A DNA stretch of 64,000 nucleotides from Desulfobacca acetoxidans DSM 11109 (GCF_000195295.1 NC_015388.1:2418001-2482000); one strand, 5' to 3'. Positions 49,196 through 58,605 are shown, counted from the stretch's first letter. Numbers and translations: made by a program. The notes: generated from the letters alone by a model not told the origin.

Positions 49196-50113
49196 CTAAT
49201 TCCTGTCTGCCAGCTTCCTACGGCTATAGAGGGCGAAACGACCCAGGCCGGCACCTAAGAGGAGGACAGCCCCAGGGAGGGGGACGTGGTTAATATCATC
49301 GGGATCAAATGGACTATAATTGGGATAATATTCCGGTCTATCAGTGGCCAGGACAAGATAATAACCGTTTAACCCCGGATAATCTATATTAAATACTATA
49401 TCCCCGTAATCATTCCGATCAAATTGACCCAATTGAAATACATCCGCATCAAGATCGATCAACCTCTCTCCCTCAAGAGAAGCGTAATCCCATCTAAAAT
49501 TATTATTCAGATATCTATACGCTATATCTCCATTATTATTAATTGAAACATTGCCGAGGTTGTGATCAAATTCTAAAAGTTGCCCCGCTACCGACGAAAA
49601 TAGTTTATAGGAAAAATCATAATCTCTATAGGCACAAACAATTTCTCCGCCATCGTTCATGTCTACTGAGATAAAATCTGCGTCATAGGAAAGGAGCTGC
49701 ATAAGTATCCCGCGCTCATTGGAGTACAGTGTGCGCGGATATGCTTGACCCCATGCCCATGCAATTTCACCATGATTGTTTATTGCTGGAGATGTATCTC
49801 CATATGCAATTTCACCTCGCTCGGTGGAGTATATAGTCCAAGGCCCTGTACCCGACGGCCTCGAATCTGCATACACAATTTCACCTAAGTCATTAAGATT
49901 AGGTTGGATAGGATGTATCCCATGATTCGGAATCGTTCCCCTCACGCTGGAAACAATACTGCCACTGCTCGTTGTGTAGACAATTTCACCATAATTGTTA
50001 ATGCGCGGATTATATCCCTCCACTCCTACCGACAAATAAGTGAGTGCAGAGGCTGAAACTGAATTTAACACGAAGGCAAGCATCGCAATAATTAATAGAA
50101 CGTAAGCTCTCAT
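49196..50113 (-). CDS. secreted VPLPGA-tailed repeat protein (exosortase substrate)
   Basis: The 305-aa protein has a signal peptide (MRAYVLLIIAMLAFVLNSVS, cleaved near ASA). It carries six or more repeats of about 35-45 residues, each with an N-x-x-G-E/D-I-[VA]-[YWF]-A core: NNYGEIVY, NDLGEIVYA, NNHGEIAWA, NDGGEIVCA, NNNGDIAYR, NDYGDIVFN. The exosortase tail is VPLPGAVLLLGAGLGRFALY followed by SRRK. The repeats suggest a beta-propeller-like or beta-solenoid surface protein. It should be processed by the XrtD-type exosortase of the EPS locus. A structured leader with a terminator precedes it, so expression is probably ligand-controlled. Confidence 0.85.
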   Translation of the reverse strand: MRAYVLLIIAMLAFVLNSVSASALTYLSVGVEGYNPRINNYGEIVYTTSSGSIVSSVRGTIPNHGIHPIQPNLNDLGEIVYADSRPSGTGPWTIYSTERGEIAYGDTSPAINNHGEIAWAWGQAYPRTLYSNERGILMQLLSYDADFISVDMNDGGEIVCAYRDYDFSYKLFSSVAGQLLEFDHNLGNVSINNNGDIAYRYLNNNFRWDYASLEGERLIDLDADVFQLGQFDRNDYGDIVFNIDYPGLNGYYLVLATDRPEYYPNYSPFDPDDINHVPLPGAVLLLGAGLGRFALYSRRKLADRN

Positions 50114-50143
50114 CGATATTATCCCCCATCATGAACTATCCTT

Positions 50144-50265
50144 AAAAATAGTAAAGCCGAGCTACCTTTTCAGGCAACCCGGCTCTCTTTTCTTCCATGT
50201 TAGACCCGCGGCTCTCCGCTTCACGTCCTTGTAGACGTCTCTTTCGGCCGATTTTACACTATTTC
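50144..50265 (-). promoter_or_regulatory. GEMM-like (cyclic-di-GMP-I-like) leader with terminator
   Basis: On the minus strand the leader has CGGCCGAAAGAG, a small ACGTC/GACGT hairpin, then AGCGGAGAGCCGCGGGTCTA and, about 18 bases later, AGCCGGGTTGCC. The spacing and the last two blocks resemble class I cyclic-di-GMP aptamers of deltaproteobacteria (GACGCAAAGCCACGGGTCTA ... AGCCGGGTTGCC). AGCCGGGTTGCCT then pairs with AGGTAGCTCGGCT (50184-50155) and a U-rich tail follows, so the aptamer's 3' strand doubles as a terminator stem 31 bp before the start codon of the VPLPGA protein. The conserved GCAAA is changed, so ligand identity is uncertain. Confidence 0.5.
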
Positions 50266-50441
50266 AAATTCACCTGTCAAATTGAATCTTACTTTAATAT
50301 TTTAACCCCTTCTATAATTCATGGAAATTGATTGTCAATATGAGGTCACGGGCATGAATCGCAAGTAAGGAGCGAGCCATTACCCCGTGCTTTTTATTCT
50401 GTTGATAATCTATTTACAATCCCCTTTTCCCCTGCATTCCT

Positions 50442-51668
50442 TTAGCCGTATCGCAAGGTGTCCATGGGATGGAGCCGGGCGGCCTGGCGAGCCGGGACGA
50501 AGCCGAAGCAGACACCTACCGCCATAGAGATCAACAGAGCCGTTAGGGCCGGTACCAGGGAAAAGTGGATCGGCCAGCCTGAAAGACGGCCGATGAACTG
50601 AGCCAGGGTCGCCCCCAGAACCACCCCCACAAACCCGCCGCTGACGCTCAAGACCACGGCCTCCATTAAAAACTGCAACATAATATCCCATGGATCAGCC
50701 CCTACTGCCATCCGCAGACCGATCTCGGCGGTGCGTTCCTTTACGGAAACTAACATAATATTCATGATACCGATGCCGCCTACCAACAGCGATATGAGAG
50801 CTACGCCCCACAATAGCCAAGTCATGGTTGTGATGGCTATTTCCCAGGTTTTTAAGATTTCGGTCAGGTTGCGGATGGAGAAATCTTTTTCGAATCCAGG
50901 TCGGATACGGTGACGTTGAGTGAGCAGATTGTCAATTTTTGACTGGGCTGTGTCGAGCTTGGTGGGATCGGCGACTGATACCAGGACAAACTTCACCACT
51001 CCTGGCAGGGCCGTCCCGAACAGAGATTTCTGTGTCGTTTCCAGGGGTGCCAATACCATATCGTCCTGATCGCGACCGTCGGGGGTGCGACCCTTGGGAG
51101 CCATTATCCCTATCAGAACAAAGGGGATATTGTTAATGCGCAAGGTCTGACCGATGGGGTTCTTGCCACGGCAAAGATTCTGGGCCACCGTATACCCTAA
51201 AACGCAGACTTTAGCCCCTCGATGACATTCAGAGGCGTTAAAAAAACGTCCAGCCACCAAGTCAACGTTTCTCAATTGGGCAAATTCCGAAGTAGTTCCT
51301 AATATCATGGTGGACCAGTTCAAAGGGCTGAAAACCACCTGCGCCACCTCTCCCCAGACCGGCACGGCATGCTCGACCTCCGGGATTTCTTTACCGATAG
51401 CCTGAACATCCCCCATGGTCAAAGAAGGGGCTGTCCCCATGGCCATCCGCCAGCCGCCTTTACTGGTGGCCCCTGATATTATCATGAGCAGCCCAGCGCC
51501 GGCTCCGGAAATCTGCTGGGCTACCACCATGCGGGCGCCGGCTCCCAGACCCCAGACAAGAACTACGGCGCTAACGCCGATCACGACCCCTAGTACCGTC
51601 AGGAAGCTGCGCAATTTATGTATCCAGAGCGACACCGCCGCAGTTCTCAGACACTTACCGAATCTCAT
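50442..51668 (-). CDS. MacB-type ABC transporter permease
   Basis: The 408-aa protein has a first membrane helix (SFLTVLGVVIGVSAVVLVWGL), a periplasmic MacB domain (about 45-270) and three C-terminal helices forming an FtsX domain (LLWGVALISLLVGGIGIMNIMLVSV, KERTAEIGLRMAVGA, VLSVSGGFVGVVLGATLAQFIG). It works mechanically with an ATPase and a MacA-type adaptor to push substrates through TolC. Here the ATPase is a separate gene and a CPBP-like gene lies between. Confidence 0.88.
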   Translation of the reverse strand: MRFGKCLRTAAVSLWIHKLRSFLTVLGVVIGVSAVVLVWGLGAGARMVVAQQISGAGAGLLMIISGATSKGGWRMAMGTAPSLTMGDVQAIGKEIPEVEHAVPVWGEVAQVVFSPLNWSTMILGTTSEFAQLRNVDLVAGRFFNASECHRGAKVCVLGYTVAQNLCRGKNPIGQTLRINNIPFVLIGIMAPKGRTPDGRDQDDMVLAPLETTQKSLFGTALPGVVKFVLVSVADPTKLDTAQSKIDNLLTQRHRIRPGFEKDFSIRNLTEILKTWEIAITTMTWLLWGVALISLLVGGIGIMNIMLVSVKERTAEIGLRMAVGADPWDIMLQFLMEAVVLSVSGGFVGVVLGATLAQFIGRLSGWPIHFSLVPALTALLISMAVGVCFGFVPARQAARLHPMDTLRYG

Positions 51669-51737
51669 ATCCCTTTTCTTCGGCTCGAGACCAAAGGCAG
51701 TCTTAAAAAGACGCCCGCTGGGTTTATATATCCGTAA

Positions 51738-52649
51738 TTAAAAGCCGCCATTAATGAGAGGTTCCATAAAAGGAAAGACTAATCGATAAAAACTCTTATA
51801 ACCTGAATAATACAAGGAACCTACGATAATGTTCACCTTCACCACCAGATGTAAAATGGTTCCCATAAGAGCATGCCCCAAAGCCGCGACCGCTAGATTG
51901 GGGAATTGCGCAAAGACCCGGCCCCAAACCAGACCCATTATCAAGGTTAGGATCATCAATGGTGGATTGGGGAGATGATAGAGCGAAAAGAGGAGAGCAT
52001 TAGCGACAACTGCCAGCATCCCCACTCTATCTAGCCCCCTTGCCGCTGCTTGGCCGATTACATTGTTTTTTCGAAAAACAGGTGCCGCCGCAGTCGCATA
52101 CCCGAATACCGCCTGCCAGCGCCGGAGAAAAAAACCGAAGAAAAGGGCGTCCTGGGCCAGAGCGGAGAGGAGATAGAGAATAAACCTAATTGCCAGGGAA
52201 TATCCATTGAGACGAAAGGCCGAGCTTGGATTAAGAAGATAGCCGGCCAGGAGGAGACCGGCAATTCCCACAATAGTCCAAGCCCCAAAGTTTTGCAGAG
52301 CCGGTATGAAGTTATCCTTCTTGAACAAAAATCCCGGAGCCGGCCCCAGACCTCGGGCAGCTAAAGAATCATGGTGAATGAGAACCGGTGAGATATAGAG
52401 GACATAAAAAACGGCCATAAGGATGACGAGAATGGGAAAGAGTCCGAGACCCTGCGAGGGAACGTCGGCCGCCACCTGCCACACCACCCAGAAATATACC
52501 ATTGAAATAACAGCAATCTCACCACAATGGAAAATTCTTGTCTGTGCCCCTCTTCTGATTGTCTCCGGCGTCAGCGGCAGCCTGCGAGCAGCTACCAATC
52601 CATTGCGGACCAGAGCCAAGGCTTTATTATCGCGATTATTGTGGTTCAT
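51738..52649 (-). CDS. CPBP-like membrane protein with altered catalytic motif
   Basis: Start at ATG 52649 (MNHNNRDNKALALVRNGLVA); the open frame upstream runs through a repeat. The 303-aa protein has seven or eight membrane helices and the CPBP/Abi layout: AQDALFFGFFLRRW, FSLYHLPNPPLMILT and ALGHALMGTILH. The usual EExxxR catalytic pair reads QD here, so the protease-type metal or base Glu is missing although the two His motifs remain. It may bind rather than cut prenylated or lipid substrates. It is inserted in the efflux operon between the ATPase and permease. Confidence 0.65.
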   Translation of the reverse strand: MNHNNRDNKALALVRNGLVAARRLPLTPETIRRGAQTRIFHCGEIAVISMVYFWVVWQVAADVPSQGLGLFPILVILMAVFYVLYISPVLIHHDSLAARGLGPAPGFLFKKDNFIPALQNFGAWTIVGIAGLLLAGYLLNPSSAFRLNGYSLAIRFILYLLSALAQDALFFGFFLRRWQAVFGYATAAAPVFRKNNVIGQAAARGLDRVGMLAVVANALLFSLYHLPNPPLMILTLIMGLVWGRVFAQFPNLAVAALGHALMGTILHLVVKVNIIVGSLYYSGYKSFYRLVFPFMEPLINGGF

Positions 52650-52735
52650 ATTATCAAGGAAATACAGTGGTCGGGGGTCGGTTGCCCAGGGTGGGAAAGC
52701 GCCGTGCATCCCGCCGCAATCGGATAATGATTGAT

Positions 52736-52761
52736 GCACAGGCTGAAAATCTGGGCTACCG
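52736..52761 (-). repeat. REP-like element, minus orientation
   Basis: On the minus strand: CGGTAGCCCAGATTTTCAGC then CTGTGC, matching the GGTAGCACAGG...CTGTGC pattern of the copies at 37192 and 60080. Confidence 0.55.
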
Positions 52762-52809
52762 ATAACCTCTTTTCATGGTTCGCGGCTGTCTTACAGCTCA
52801 TGAAAATCA

Positions 52810-53484
52810 TCAGGATTCCGAGATGATGAAGCCGTCTCGCAAAACAATCCGCCGATCGGCAAATGCTGCCATCTCCAGATCATGGGTCACCATTACTATG
52901 CTCAATCCCTGACTCTGGTTCAACTGGATGAGCAATTTCATAATCTGGAAGCCGGTTTCGCGGTCTAGATTGCCGGTCGGCTCATCCGCCAGCAGCAACT
53001 CGGGATTGTTTACTAAAGCCCTGGCCAGAGAAACCCGCTGCTGCTGCCCGCCAGACAACTGTTGAGGCAGATGGTGGGCGCGGTCGGCAAGGCCTACTTT
53101 CGCCAAAGCGGCGCCCGCCATCTCTCGTTCACTTTTGCCATTCGTGTCGGCATACATCAGCGGCAGCGCCACATTGTCCAGCGCCGTAAAACGCGGCAGC
53201 ATAAAAAATGATTGAAAAACCATGCCGATCTTTTTGTTCCTGATTTTGGCCAGACTTTTGGCCGATAGGTTTGATATCATCTGTCCGGCAAGATAGTATT
53301 CTCCGGCAGTGGGTTGATCCATACAACCCAAAATATGCAGGAGGGTGGATTTTCCTGAACCCGAAGGCCCCATAACAGCTAAAAATTCACCTGGGGGCAC
53401 ACCCAAAGAAATACCTTGCAAGGCGTATATCTGATAAGCGCCCGGACGATAAATCTTGGTTATGTTATGAAGGGTGATGAGCAC
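52810..53484 (-). CDS. MacB/LolD-type ABC transporter ATPase
   Basis: The 224-aa protein has all the ABC motifs: Walker [11 protein letters not shown]-loop in VFQSFFML, signature [15 protein letters not shown], Walker [13 protein letters not shown] and switch His in MVTHDLEM. The best match is to the MacB/LolD/FtsE group. It energises the permease encoded downstream, with MacA-type adaptor upstream. Confidence 0.92.
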   Translation of the reverse strand: MLITLHNITKIYRPGAYQIYALQGISLGVPPGEFLAVMGPSGSGKSTLLHILGCMDQPTAGEYYLAGQMISNLSAKSLAKIRNKKIGMVFQSFFMLPRFTALDNVALPLMYADTNGKSEREMAGAALAKVGLADRAHHLPQQLSGGQQQRVSLARALVNNPELLLADEPTGNLDRETGFQIMKLLIQLNQSQGLSIVMVTHDLEMAAFADRRIVLRDGFIISES

Positions 53485-53539
53485 CGGTATCTGATAGTAG
53501 TTTCAAATTCCAAGTTTTGAATTTCGAGATCAGTAATAT

Positions 53540-54757
53540 CTAATAAAATAAACTTCGTAAACCCATGCCTCCCCCTCGGGTGCCGGAGACCTGGTCAATA
53601 ATTACCAGGTCACCTTCCTGCAGAGGACTATTTTTAAGTTCGGTCCAGAGACCGTTACTGATACCACAGCTTGCCAATACAGGCCTTGGCACTTCATTCG
53701 CCTCAAGACGCCAGACCACATGTCTGCCCGCAGCTTCCGGAGCCGTGTGGCCACGCGGCTGAAATCGCAAAGCGGCATTCGGTACTGCCAAAACCCCGGT
53801 TCTTGCATCTGTCAATATGGTGACGGTAGCTATCATCCCCGGTTTCAATAACAGATCCGGATTCGGGGTCTGGATCAGAACGGTATAGGTAACTACATTC
53901 TGGGTAGTTTGGGGGGCTAATCGCACCTGATCGATCTTTCCGGAAAAGACCTTATCAGTATAGGCATCCACGGTAAAGGTTGCTGCCTGCCCTACCTTAA
54001 TATCTCCTACTTCCGCCCCATCAACGGCTGCCTCCACCTGCATCTGAGTCAAATCCTGGGCAATAGTAAAAAGCGTCGGGGTTTGAAAAGACGCCACTAC
54101 AGTCCGGCCGACCTCGACATTACGGGAAATGACGATGCCGTTTACCGGTGAAGTAATATTAGTGTACCCCAGATTGGTTTCCGCCTCGGTCAATTGGGCG
54201 GCTGCCTGGGAAGCCCGCGCCTGGGCAGCCCGAAATTCCGCCTGGGCTGTCTCATACAGAGCCCGATTGTTGTCCAGATCCAACTCCGACACCAGGCGTT
54301 GACGCCAGAGGCTTTCATAACGTTTAAATTGTGACGTGGCCAGGGAAAGATTGGTTTTAGCCTTTTCGACTTCCGCCCGAGCAAGCTCCAGCGCCGATCT
54401 GCACTGGTCCACCTTGGCTTCGAAGACCCTGGGATCAATCCGGGCAATCACCTTGCCACGCCTAACCTCAGAATTGTAGTCTACCAGAATCTCTTTGATG
54501 ATCCCTGAGACCTGAGCCCCTACCAGGACAGTCTCTATCGGGTTGATGGCACCACTGGCTACAACACTCTGCTGCAGATCCATCCGCGTGATCGGCTTGG
54601 TGACATAGCGATCTGACTCAGTCGCAAAATTACACCCTGGCAGAATCAGATTAATTATAAGAAAACCGGCCCATATGAGGCAGTTCAAGCGAACTGGCCC
54701 CTGACCCGGGATTATTGCCTCACTACTTCCACTGCTCTTATCCCTTCGGATTGTCAT
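53540..54757 (-). CDS. MacA-type membrane fusion lipoprotein
   Basis: The ATG at 54757 is preferred; an earlier in-frame start at 54862 would add 35 unlikely residues. The 405-aa protein has a lipobox (LILPGC), a lipoyl/biotin-like strand (VGAQVSGIIKEILVDYNSEVRRGKVIARI), an alpha hairpin (about 125-190), and beta-barrel and membrane-proximal domains (YTNITSPVNGIVISRNVEVG, VRLAPQTTQNVVTYTVLIQT, GMIATVTI). It bridges the inner-membrane MacB complex to the TolC channel, which is encoded divergently next door. Confidence 0.88.
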   Translation of the reverse strand: MTIRRDKSSGSSEAIIPGQGPVRLNCLIWAGFLIINLILPGCNFATESDRYVTKPITRMDLQQSVVASGAINPIETVLVGAQVSGIIKEILVDYNSEVRRGKVIARIDPRVFEAKVDQCRSALELARAEVEKAKTNLSLATSQFKRYESLWRQRLVSELDLDNNRALYETAQAEFRAAQARASQAAAQLTEAETNLGYTNITSPVNGIVISRNVEVGRTVVASFQTPTLFTIAQDLTQMQVEAAVDGAEVGDIKVGQAATFTVDAYTDKVFSGKIDQVRLAPQTTQNVVTYTVLIQTPNPDLLLKPGMIATVTILTDARTGVLAVPNAALRFQPRGHTAPEAAGRHVVWRLEANEVPRPVLASCGISNGLWTELKNSPLQEGDLVIIDQVSGTRGGGMGLRSLFY

Positions 54758-55477
54758 AGCTATATCCAAGACTTCTGACCTATCTTTATTCCTTGAGAGA
54801 CCTTTTCCAAAATCCCAACCGGATAATCCATGAGCCACGGCTGGCACTTCAGTACGCCACAACCTTCCCGACTACGAGAGGCATCTGATTCATTAATGTT
54901 TTAAATGTTTCTAAAACAAGGCGGGGTTATTTTTCAAGAATGTTCCGTTTTCAGCTAACATGGTAAATTAATTACGAATTTACTATTCTGAAAGCTTGGA
55001 TTGTTTACCCTTTCATATTAAATGCCGATTTTTTAGCTGTCAACGAGAAATCGCCTGGCACGTATCCAGGATCAACGCGCGGCTGAGGAAACAATTGAAA
55101 ATTTTCTGATAACCTGTCATACTATGAAAAACTTTGCCAGATTAAGGCCAACTATTAATATTTACATGTAATAAACGCAACTTGCATTAAATTTCAAACA
55201 CCGTTAGAGGTGCTTGGCGGTTGATAAGCCTTCTCCATTTAACCTGATGGATTGGCGCCAGGCGCCACACCCATGATAAAAGGCTTGACTCTCAATATAA
55301 AGCAAGTATCTTAAGTAAGATAGACAAATAAGACCTTCAATCAAGATATCCATTTCAAGAGTCCAAAAATTCTTTGATCTTTGGAAAAATATGGTGCTGC
55401 CATAGTCTTTAGTGGTATCTTACAGTTATTTTTTTTCCTTTAAAGGTTGATGGGCCTGTTCCTAAGGTTAAACCTCA
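54758..55477. other. AT-rich divergent promoter region between MacA-type and TolC-type genes
   Basis: Over 700 bp with no recognised gene. It contains the perfect inverted repeat TGGCGCC-A-GGCGCCA (55253-55267) and a TTGACT (55285-55290) followed 16 bp later by TATCTT that could start transcription toward tolC. Confidence 0.5.
55253..55267. promoter_or_regulatory. TGGCGCCAGGCGCCA palindrome
   Basis: A perfect 7-1-7 GC-rich palindrome in an otherwise AT-rich region between divergent efflux genes, about 18 bp upstream of a candidate -35 box. Possible repressor site. Confidence 0.45.
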
Positions 55478-56857
55478 TTGCCTGTAGACTTATCGGATTT
55501 TTCTTTGCCAAACATTAAAGTGTATCGTGGGGGTATCTTGCAGTTCGTTCTTTCTGTCTTTATCACCTTGACCGCTCTGTTTATTGCCATTCCCGGGCTG
55601 GCACAACCGCAGGCGACCGGGCAGATGCTGTCTCTAGATGAAGCGATCAACGTGGCTCTGAAAAACCATCCGGCCATCGTCGAATACAAAGAGCGGTCTC
55701 TGGCAGCTAAATCGCAGATCGGGGTTTCGCGGGCTAATCTGTTACCTCAGGCAACGCATTCGACGTCATATTATTATGGTAATTCGGTACCTTCGACCGG
55801 AATTAATCTTCCTTCCGGAGGGCCTGCTTTCGCCTCTTCGAGTGGCGTTATCAGCGATTATGTGGTGCATCGCAATACTGTAAACCAACTGCTCTATGAT
55901 TTTGGCAAAACCTTGGGTCAGATCGGCCAGTCGAAGGCCCAATATGAAGTCTCAAAAATGGATCTGGCGAATACCCGTCAGCAGGTGGTGTTAGATGCCA
56001 AGAACGCTTTTTATGGCTATCTGGCGGCTCAACGAGCCGTGAAGGTAAGTGAGGAAAACGTCCGCCTGAATGAAGACCTGGTGCGACAAGCGAAAGGTTT
56101 TTATCAGGTGGGGGTCAAGGCCAAGATCGACGTTACCACTGCCGAAGCTAATTTATATAATGCCCAGGCTGATCTAATCACCGCCCGCAATACTTTTCAA
56201 ATCAGCCAGGTGAGTTTAATGACCGCTTTAGGTCTCAAATCCTGGCCTTATGCCGGACTGACTTTTCAGTTAGACACCCAACCCAAACTCATAGACCTTA
56301 ACGAAGCGAAAGACAAGGCCTTCAGCTCCCGACCCGAGTATCTGAAAAATCAGTTCCAGCAGAAAGCTGACCAGGAGGCGCTGCGTTCCGCCAAGGCCGG
56401 ATATTTTCCAACCCTTACCTCCCAGGGTGTCCAGAATACCCAGGGAAAGGCGTATGGCGGAATGCGCGACACCTGGTCCGTTTCGGTCCAGATGAATTTC
56501 CCTCTGTTTGAAGGTCTCGCCACCACCTACGCGGTCCGCCAAGCCAAGGCCAGTCTTAGGGCTACGGAATCCAATACCGAAGTCCTGCGCCAGGATATTA
56601 ACAAGCAGGTGGAACAGAGCTATTTAGATGTCGGGGCTGCGGCTGAAAGGATCCGCTCAACTGAAAAGGCCAAACAGGCTGCCCGTGAGAATTGGGACCT
56701 GGCGCAGGGCCGGTATAAGGCTGGCGTCGGTTCTATCATTGAGGTCACTGATGCCCAGGTTAAGTTTTTTCAAGCTGAACTGAACTATATCCGATCCGTC
56801 TATGACCTCAAGACCGCTGAAGCCGGGTTGGAAAGGGCTATCGGAAAAGCGTATTAA
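55478..56857 (+). CDS. tolC: TolC-family outer-membrane efflux protein
   Basis: The protein has a signal peptide (LQFVLSVFITLTALFIAIPGLA) and the TolC repeat architecture: two coiled-coil alpha-barrel halves with beta-barrel strands. The first half (about 50-245) includes SLDEAINVALKNHPAI and QVVLDAKNAFYGYLAAQ. The second half (about 250-455) includes AKDKAFSSRPEYL and YKAGVGSIIEVTDAQ. It is the exit duct for the MacAB-type pump encoded on the opposite strand. The start is uncertain: TTG 55478 or GTG 55520 (VYRGGILQF). Confidence 0.88.
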   Translation: MPVDLSDFSLPNIKVYRGGILQFVLSVFITLTALFIAIPGLAQPQATGQMLSLDEAINVALKNHPAIVEYKERSLAAKSQIGVSRANLLPQATHSTSYYYGNSVPSTGINLPSGGPAFASSSGVISDYVVHRNTVNQLLYDFGKTLGQIGQSKAQYEVSKMDLANTRQQVVLDAKNAFYGYLAAQRAVKVSEENVRLNEDLVRQAKGFYQVGVKAKIDVTTAEANLYNAQADLITARNTFQISQVSLMTALGLKSWPYAGLTFQLDTQPKLIDLNEAKDKAFSSRPEYLKNQFQQKADQEALRSAKAGYFPTLTSQGVQNTQGKAYGGMRDTWSVSVQMNFPLFEGLATTYAVRQAKASLRATESNTEVLRQDINKQVEQSYLDVGAAAERIRSTEKAKQAARENWDLAQGRYKAGVGSIIEVTDAQVKFFQAELNYIRSVYDLKTAEAGLERAIGKAY

Positions 56858-56917
56858 ACCGGGATCAGGGAATCGGAAAACAATCGATTGTTTTTTTAGG
56901 AATTCCTAAAGATCCGG

Positions 56918-57538
56918 TTACCACAAACCTTCGGCGGCCAGTTGTTGCTGCAAAACGGCTGGGAAAGTGAATTGCCGGGCCCGGATGCCATGTTCTTGAG
57001 CAGCTTTGACAAAAAGCGGTTTATCATCGATAAAGATGATCTGCTCCGGTGCCAGCCCTGACTGCTGAATCAGAGTCTGATAGATGCCCGGTTCCGGTTT
57101 TCGGCTTCCCACCTGATACGACAGAATAAAGCGGGAGCAATGACGCACGATGGGATAGTTGGCGACAATATGCTCAAAATGCAAAGGATTGGTGTTAGAC
57201 AGGAGGTACAGGGGGAATCTTTCCTTTAGTCTGGACACTACCGCTTCCATTCCTGGCATCGGGTCGAATAAATCATTCCACCACCGGACGAAGAGCTCAA
57301 ACGTCAGAGACAGACGGAAATATGCTGCAATCTGCTGGAAGAATTCTTCTGAGGTAATCTTGCCGGTGTCGTAGGATGGCTCCAGCGGACTATTAAAAAC
57401 GTAGTCAAACACGTGCTGGGCTTCTGCCTGTACGAGTTTGGCCAACCGCTGGCAGAATCGCCCATGATCAACTCTCACCAATACATTACCTAGATCAAAG
57501 GTGATGAGTTTAATCTTTGAGGGTCCGAGGGTGATCAT
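56918..57538 (-). CDS. HAD-superfamily hydrolase
   Basis: The ATG at 57538 has a GGAGG ribosome site. The 206-aa protein shows HAD motifs: I ITFDLGNVLVRVD (variant with Asp and Asn, as in haloacid dehalogenase/epoxide hydrolase-type members), II YLLSNTNPLHF, III SRKPEPGIYQTLI and IV IIFIDDKPLFVKAA. The cap is helical (residues 20-85). The motif I second Asp is replaced by Asn, seen in the FIGB/YihX-like subgroup of sugar-phosphate phosphatases. Substrate unknown. It stands between tolC and a small membrane-protein group. Confidence 0.82.
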   Translation of the reverse strand: MITLGPSKIKLITFDLGNVLVRVDHGRFCQRLAKLVQAEAQHVFDYVFNSPLEPSYDTGKITSEEFFQQIAAYFRLSLTFELFVRWWNDLFDPMPGMEAVVSRLKERFPLYLLSNTNPLHFEHIVANYPIVRHCSRFILSYQVGSRKPEPGIYQTLIQQSGLAPEQIIFIDDKPLFVKAAQEHGIRARQFTFPAVLQQQLAAEGLW

Positions 57539-57660
57539 AGCCGGTTCCTCCCTTAAGGCGTTGACAGATTGTTTTTTATCGCTAAATTTCATACATGTAA
57601 AGAGTTGAATGGCAAAGCGGCCTGGTTTTAAGGAGCGTGCCAATTCTGAAAGGAGGAGTC

Positions 57661-58080
57661 ATGGCCAGAAGCGCAGGCTGGACTTTTATCTGGGCTTTAT
57701 TAATCGGGATTATCGGTGCCAGCATCTTCTTAATTTACGGTCCCTATCTGGATCAGGAAATCAATCGCCGGGTCACTAAGGCCCTGCAAAATCAAGATTT
57801 TAATCTACAGGTAGCCAAAGGTTCGGAGACAGACCTGAAAGGAGCCCCTTCTCGAGCTCTGGGCACCCGGTTCCAATTAGTTGCAGAAGGCGGAAAGACC
57901 TTTATGGCCGACCTTCAAACCGGACGGGTCTGGCGTTATTTTCATTACGGCAAAGCCGAAGGCTGGTCCAAGGACGTTGAAGGTTTTGCCCCGCTACCTT
58001 TCTTTCAGGGAAGCAAAAAGTTCTTTACCGCATCCGAGGCGGTCAGCGTACCCGAAGGAAGCGAAACGAAACCGCAATAA
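57661..58080 (+). CDS. small membrane-anchored protein, unknown
   Basis: Start ATG 57661 with a perfect AGGAGG site (57651-57656). The 139-aa protein has an N-terminal membrane helix (WTFIWALLIGIIGASIFLIYG) and a soluble part of about 110 aa (LGTRFQLVAEGGKTFMADLQ, GRVWRYFHYGKAEGWSKDVE). The latter resembles short periplasmic or cytosolic beta-sheet domains without a known family. It begins a plus-strand run with the rhodanese and MauE-like genes. Confidence 0.6.
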   Translation: MARSAGWTFIWALLIGIIGASIFLIYGPYLDQEINRRVTKALQNQDFNLQVAKGSETDLKGAPSRALGTRFQLVAEGGKTFMADLQTGRVWRYFHYGKAEGWSKDVEGFAPLPFFQGSKKFFTASEAVSVPEGSETKPQ

Positions 58081-58095
58081 AGGGGTCTTCTATCG

Positions 58096-58605
58096 GTGCG
58101 GCGGACTTATGTGGCTCAGGACCTGATGTGGTCCCTGTTCTTCTGCAGCCTGGCCCTAATCTTGGGTCTTATCTGGCATTGGCCCATGATCTATCAAGGT
58201 CTTCAGGGCCGGTTGATTTACACTCTGCAACAATTGGAACAACAGGAAGCTGCGCGGCGTCTGGAGGGGGTGCGCACCTTTAACTTGGAACAGGCTTTTG
58301 TACGTCATCAGCAGGGACAAACGCTGTTTCTCGACGCCCGGCCATACCAGGAATATCAGGAGTTGCACATCGAAGGCGCTCTTAACCTCACTCCGGCACA
58401 GGTGGAATCTAACCAGGTTCCTCAGTTTCTACGAGATGTGAACCGCCAACAACCCGTCATAGTGTATTGCGGCAATGAGGACTGCCACGCCAGCCTGCAG
58501 GTGGCGGAATGGTTGCAGAGTCTCGGCTTCTCTCGCGTCGCGGTCTTCCTGAGCGGTTTCAGGGCCTGGGATCAGGCCGGTTATCCTGTCGATGTCTCCC
58601 GCTAA
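58096..58605 (+). CDS. membrane-anchored rhodanese-like sulfurtransferase
   Basis: Starts at GTG. The 169-aa protein has an N-terminal membrane helix (LMWSLFFCSLALILGLIWHW) and a single rhodanese domain: TLFLDARPYQEYQELHIEGALNL, and the catalytic loop PVIVYCGNEDCHASLQVAEWL with the active Cys in VIVYCG. Rhodanese domains carry persulfide sulfur. It overlaps the MauE-like gene by 14 bp, so the pair is probably coupled in thiol or sulfur chemistry at the membrane. Confidence 0.85.
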   Translation: MRRTYVAQDLMWSLFFCSLALILGLIWHWPMIYQGLQGRLIYTLQQLEQQEAARRLEGVRTFNLEQAFVRHQQGQTLFLDARPYQEYQELHIEGALNLTPAQVESNQVPQFLRDVNRQQPVIVYCGNEDCHASLQVAEWLQSLGFSRVAVFLSGFRAWDQAGYPVDVSR

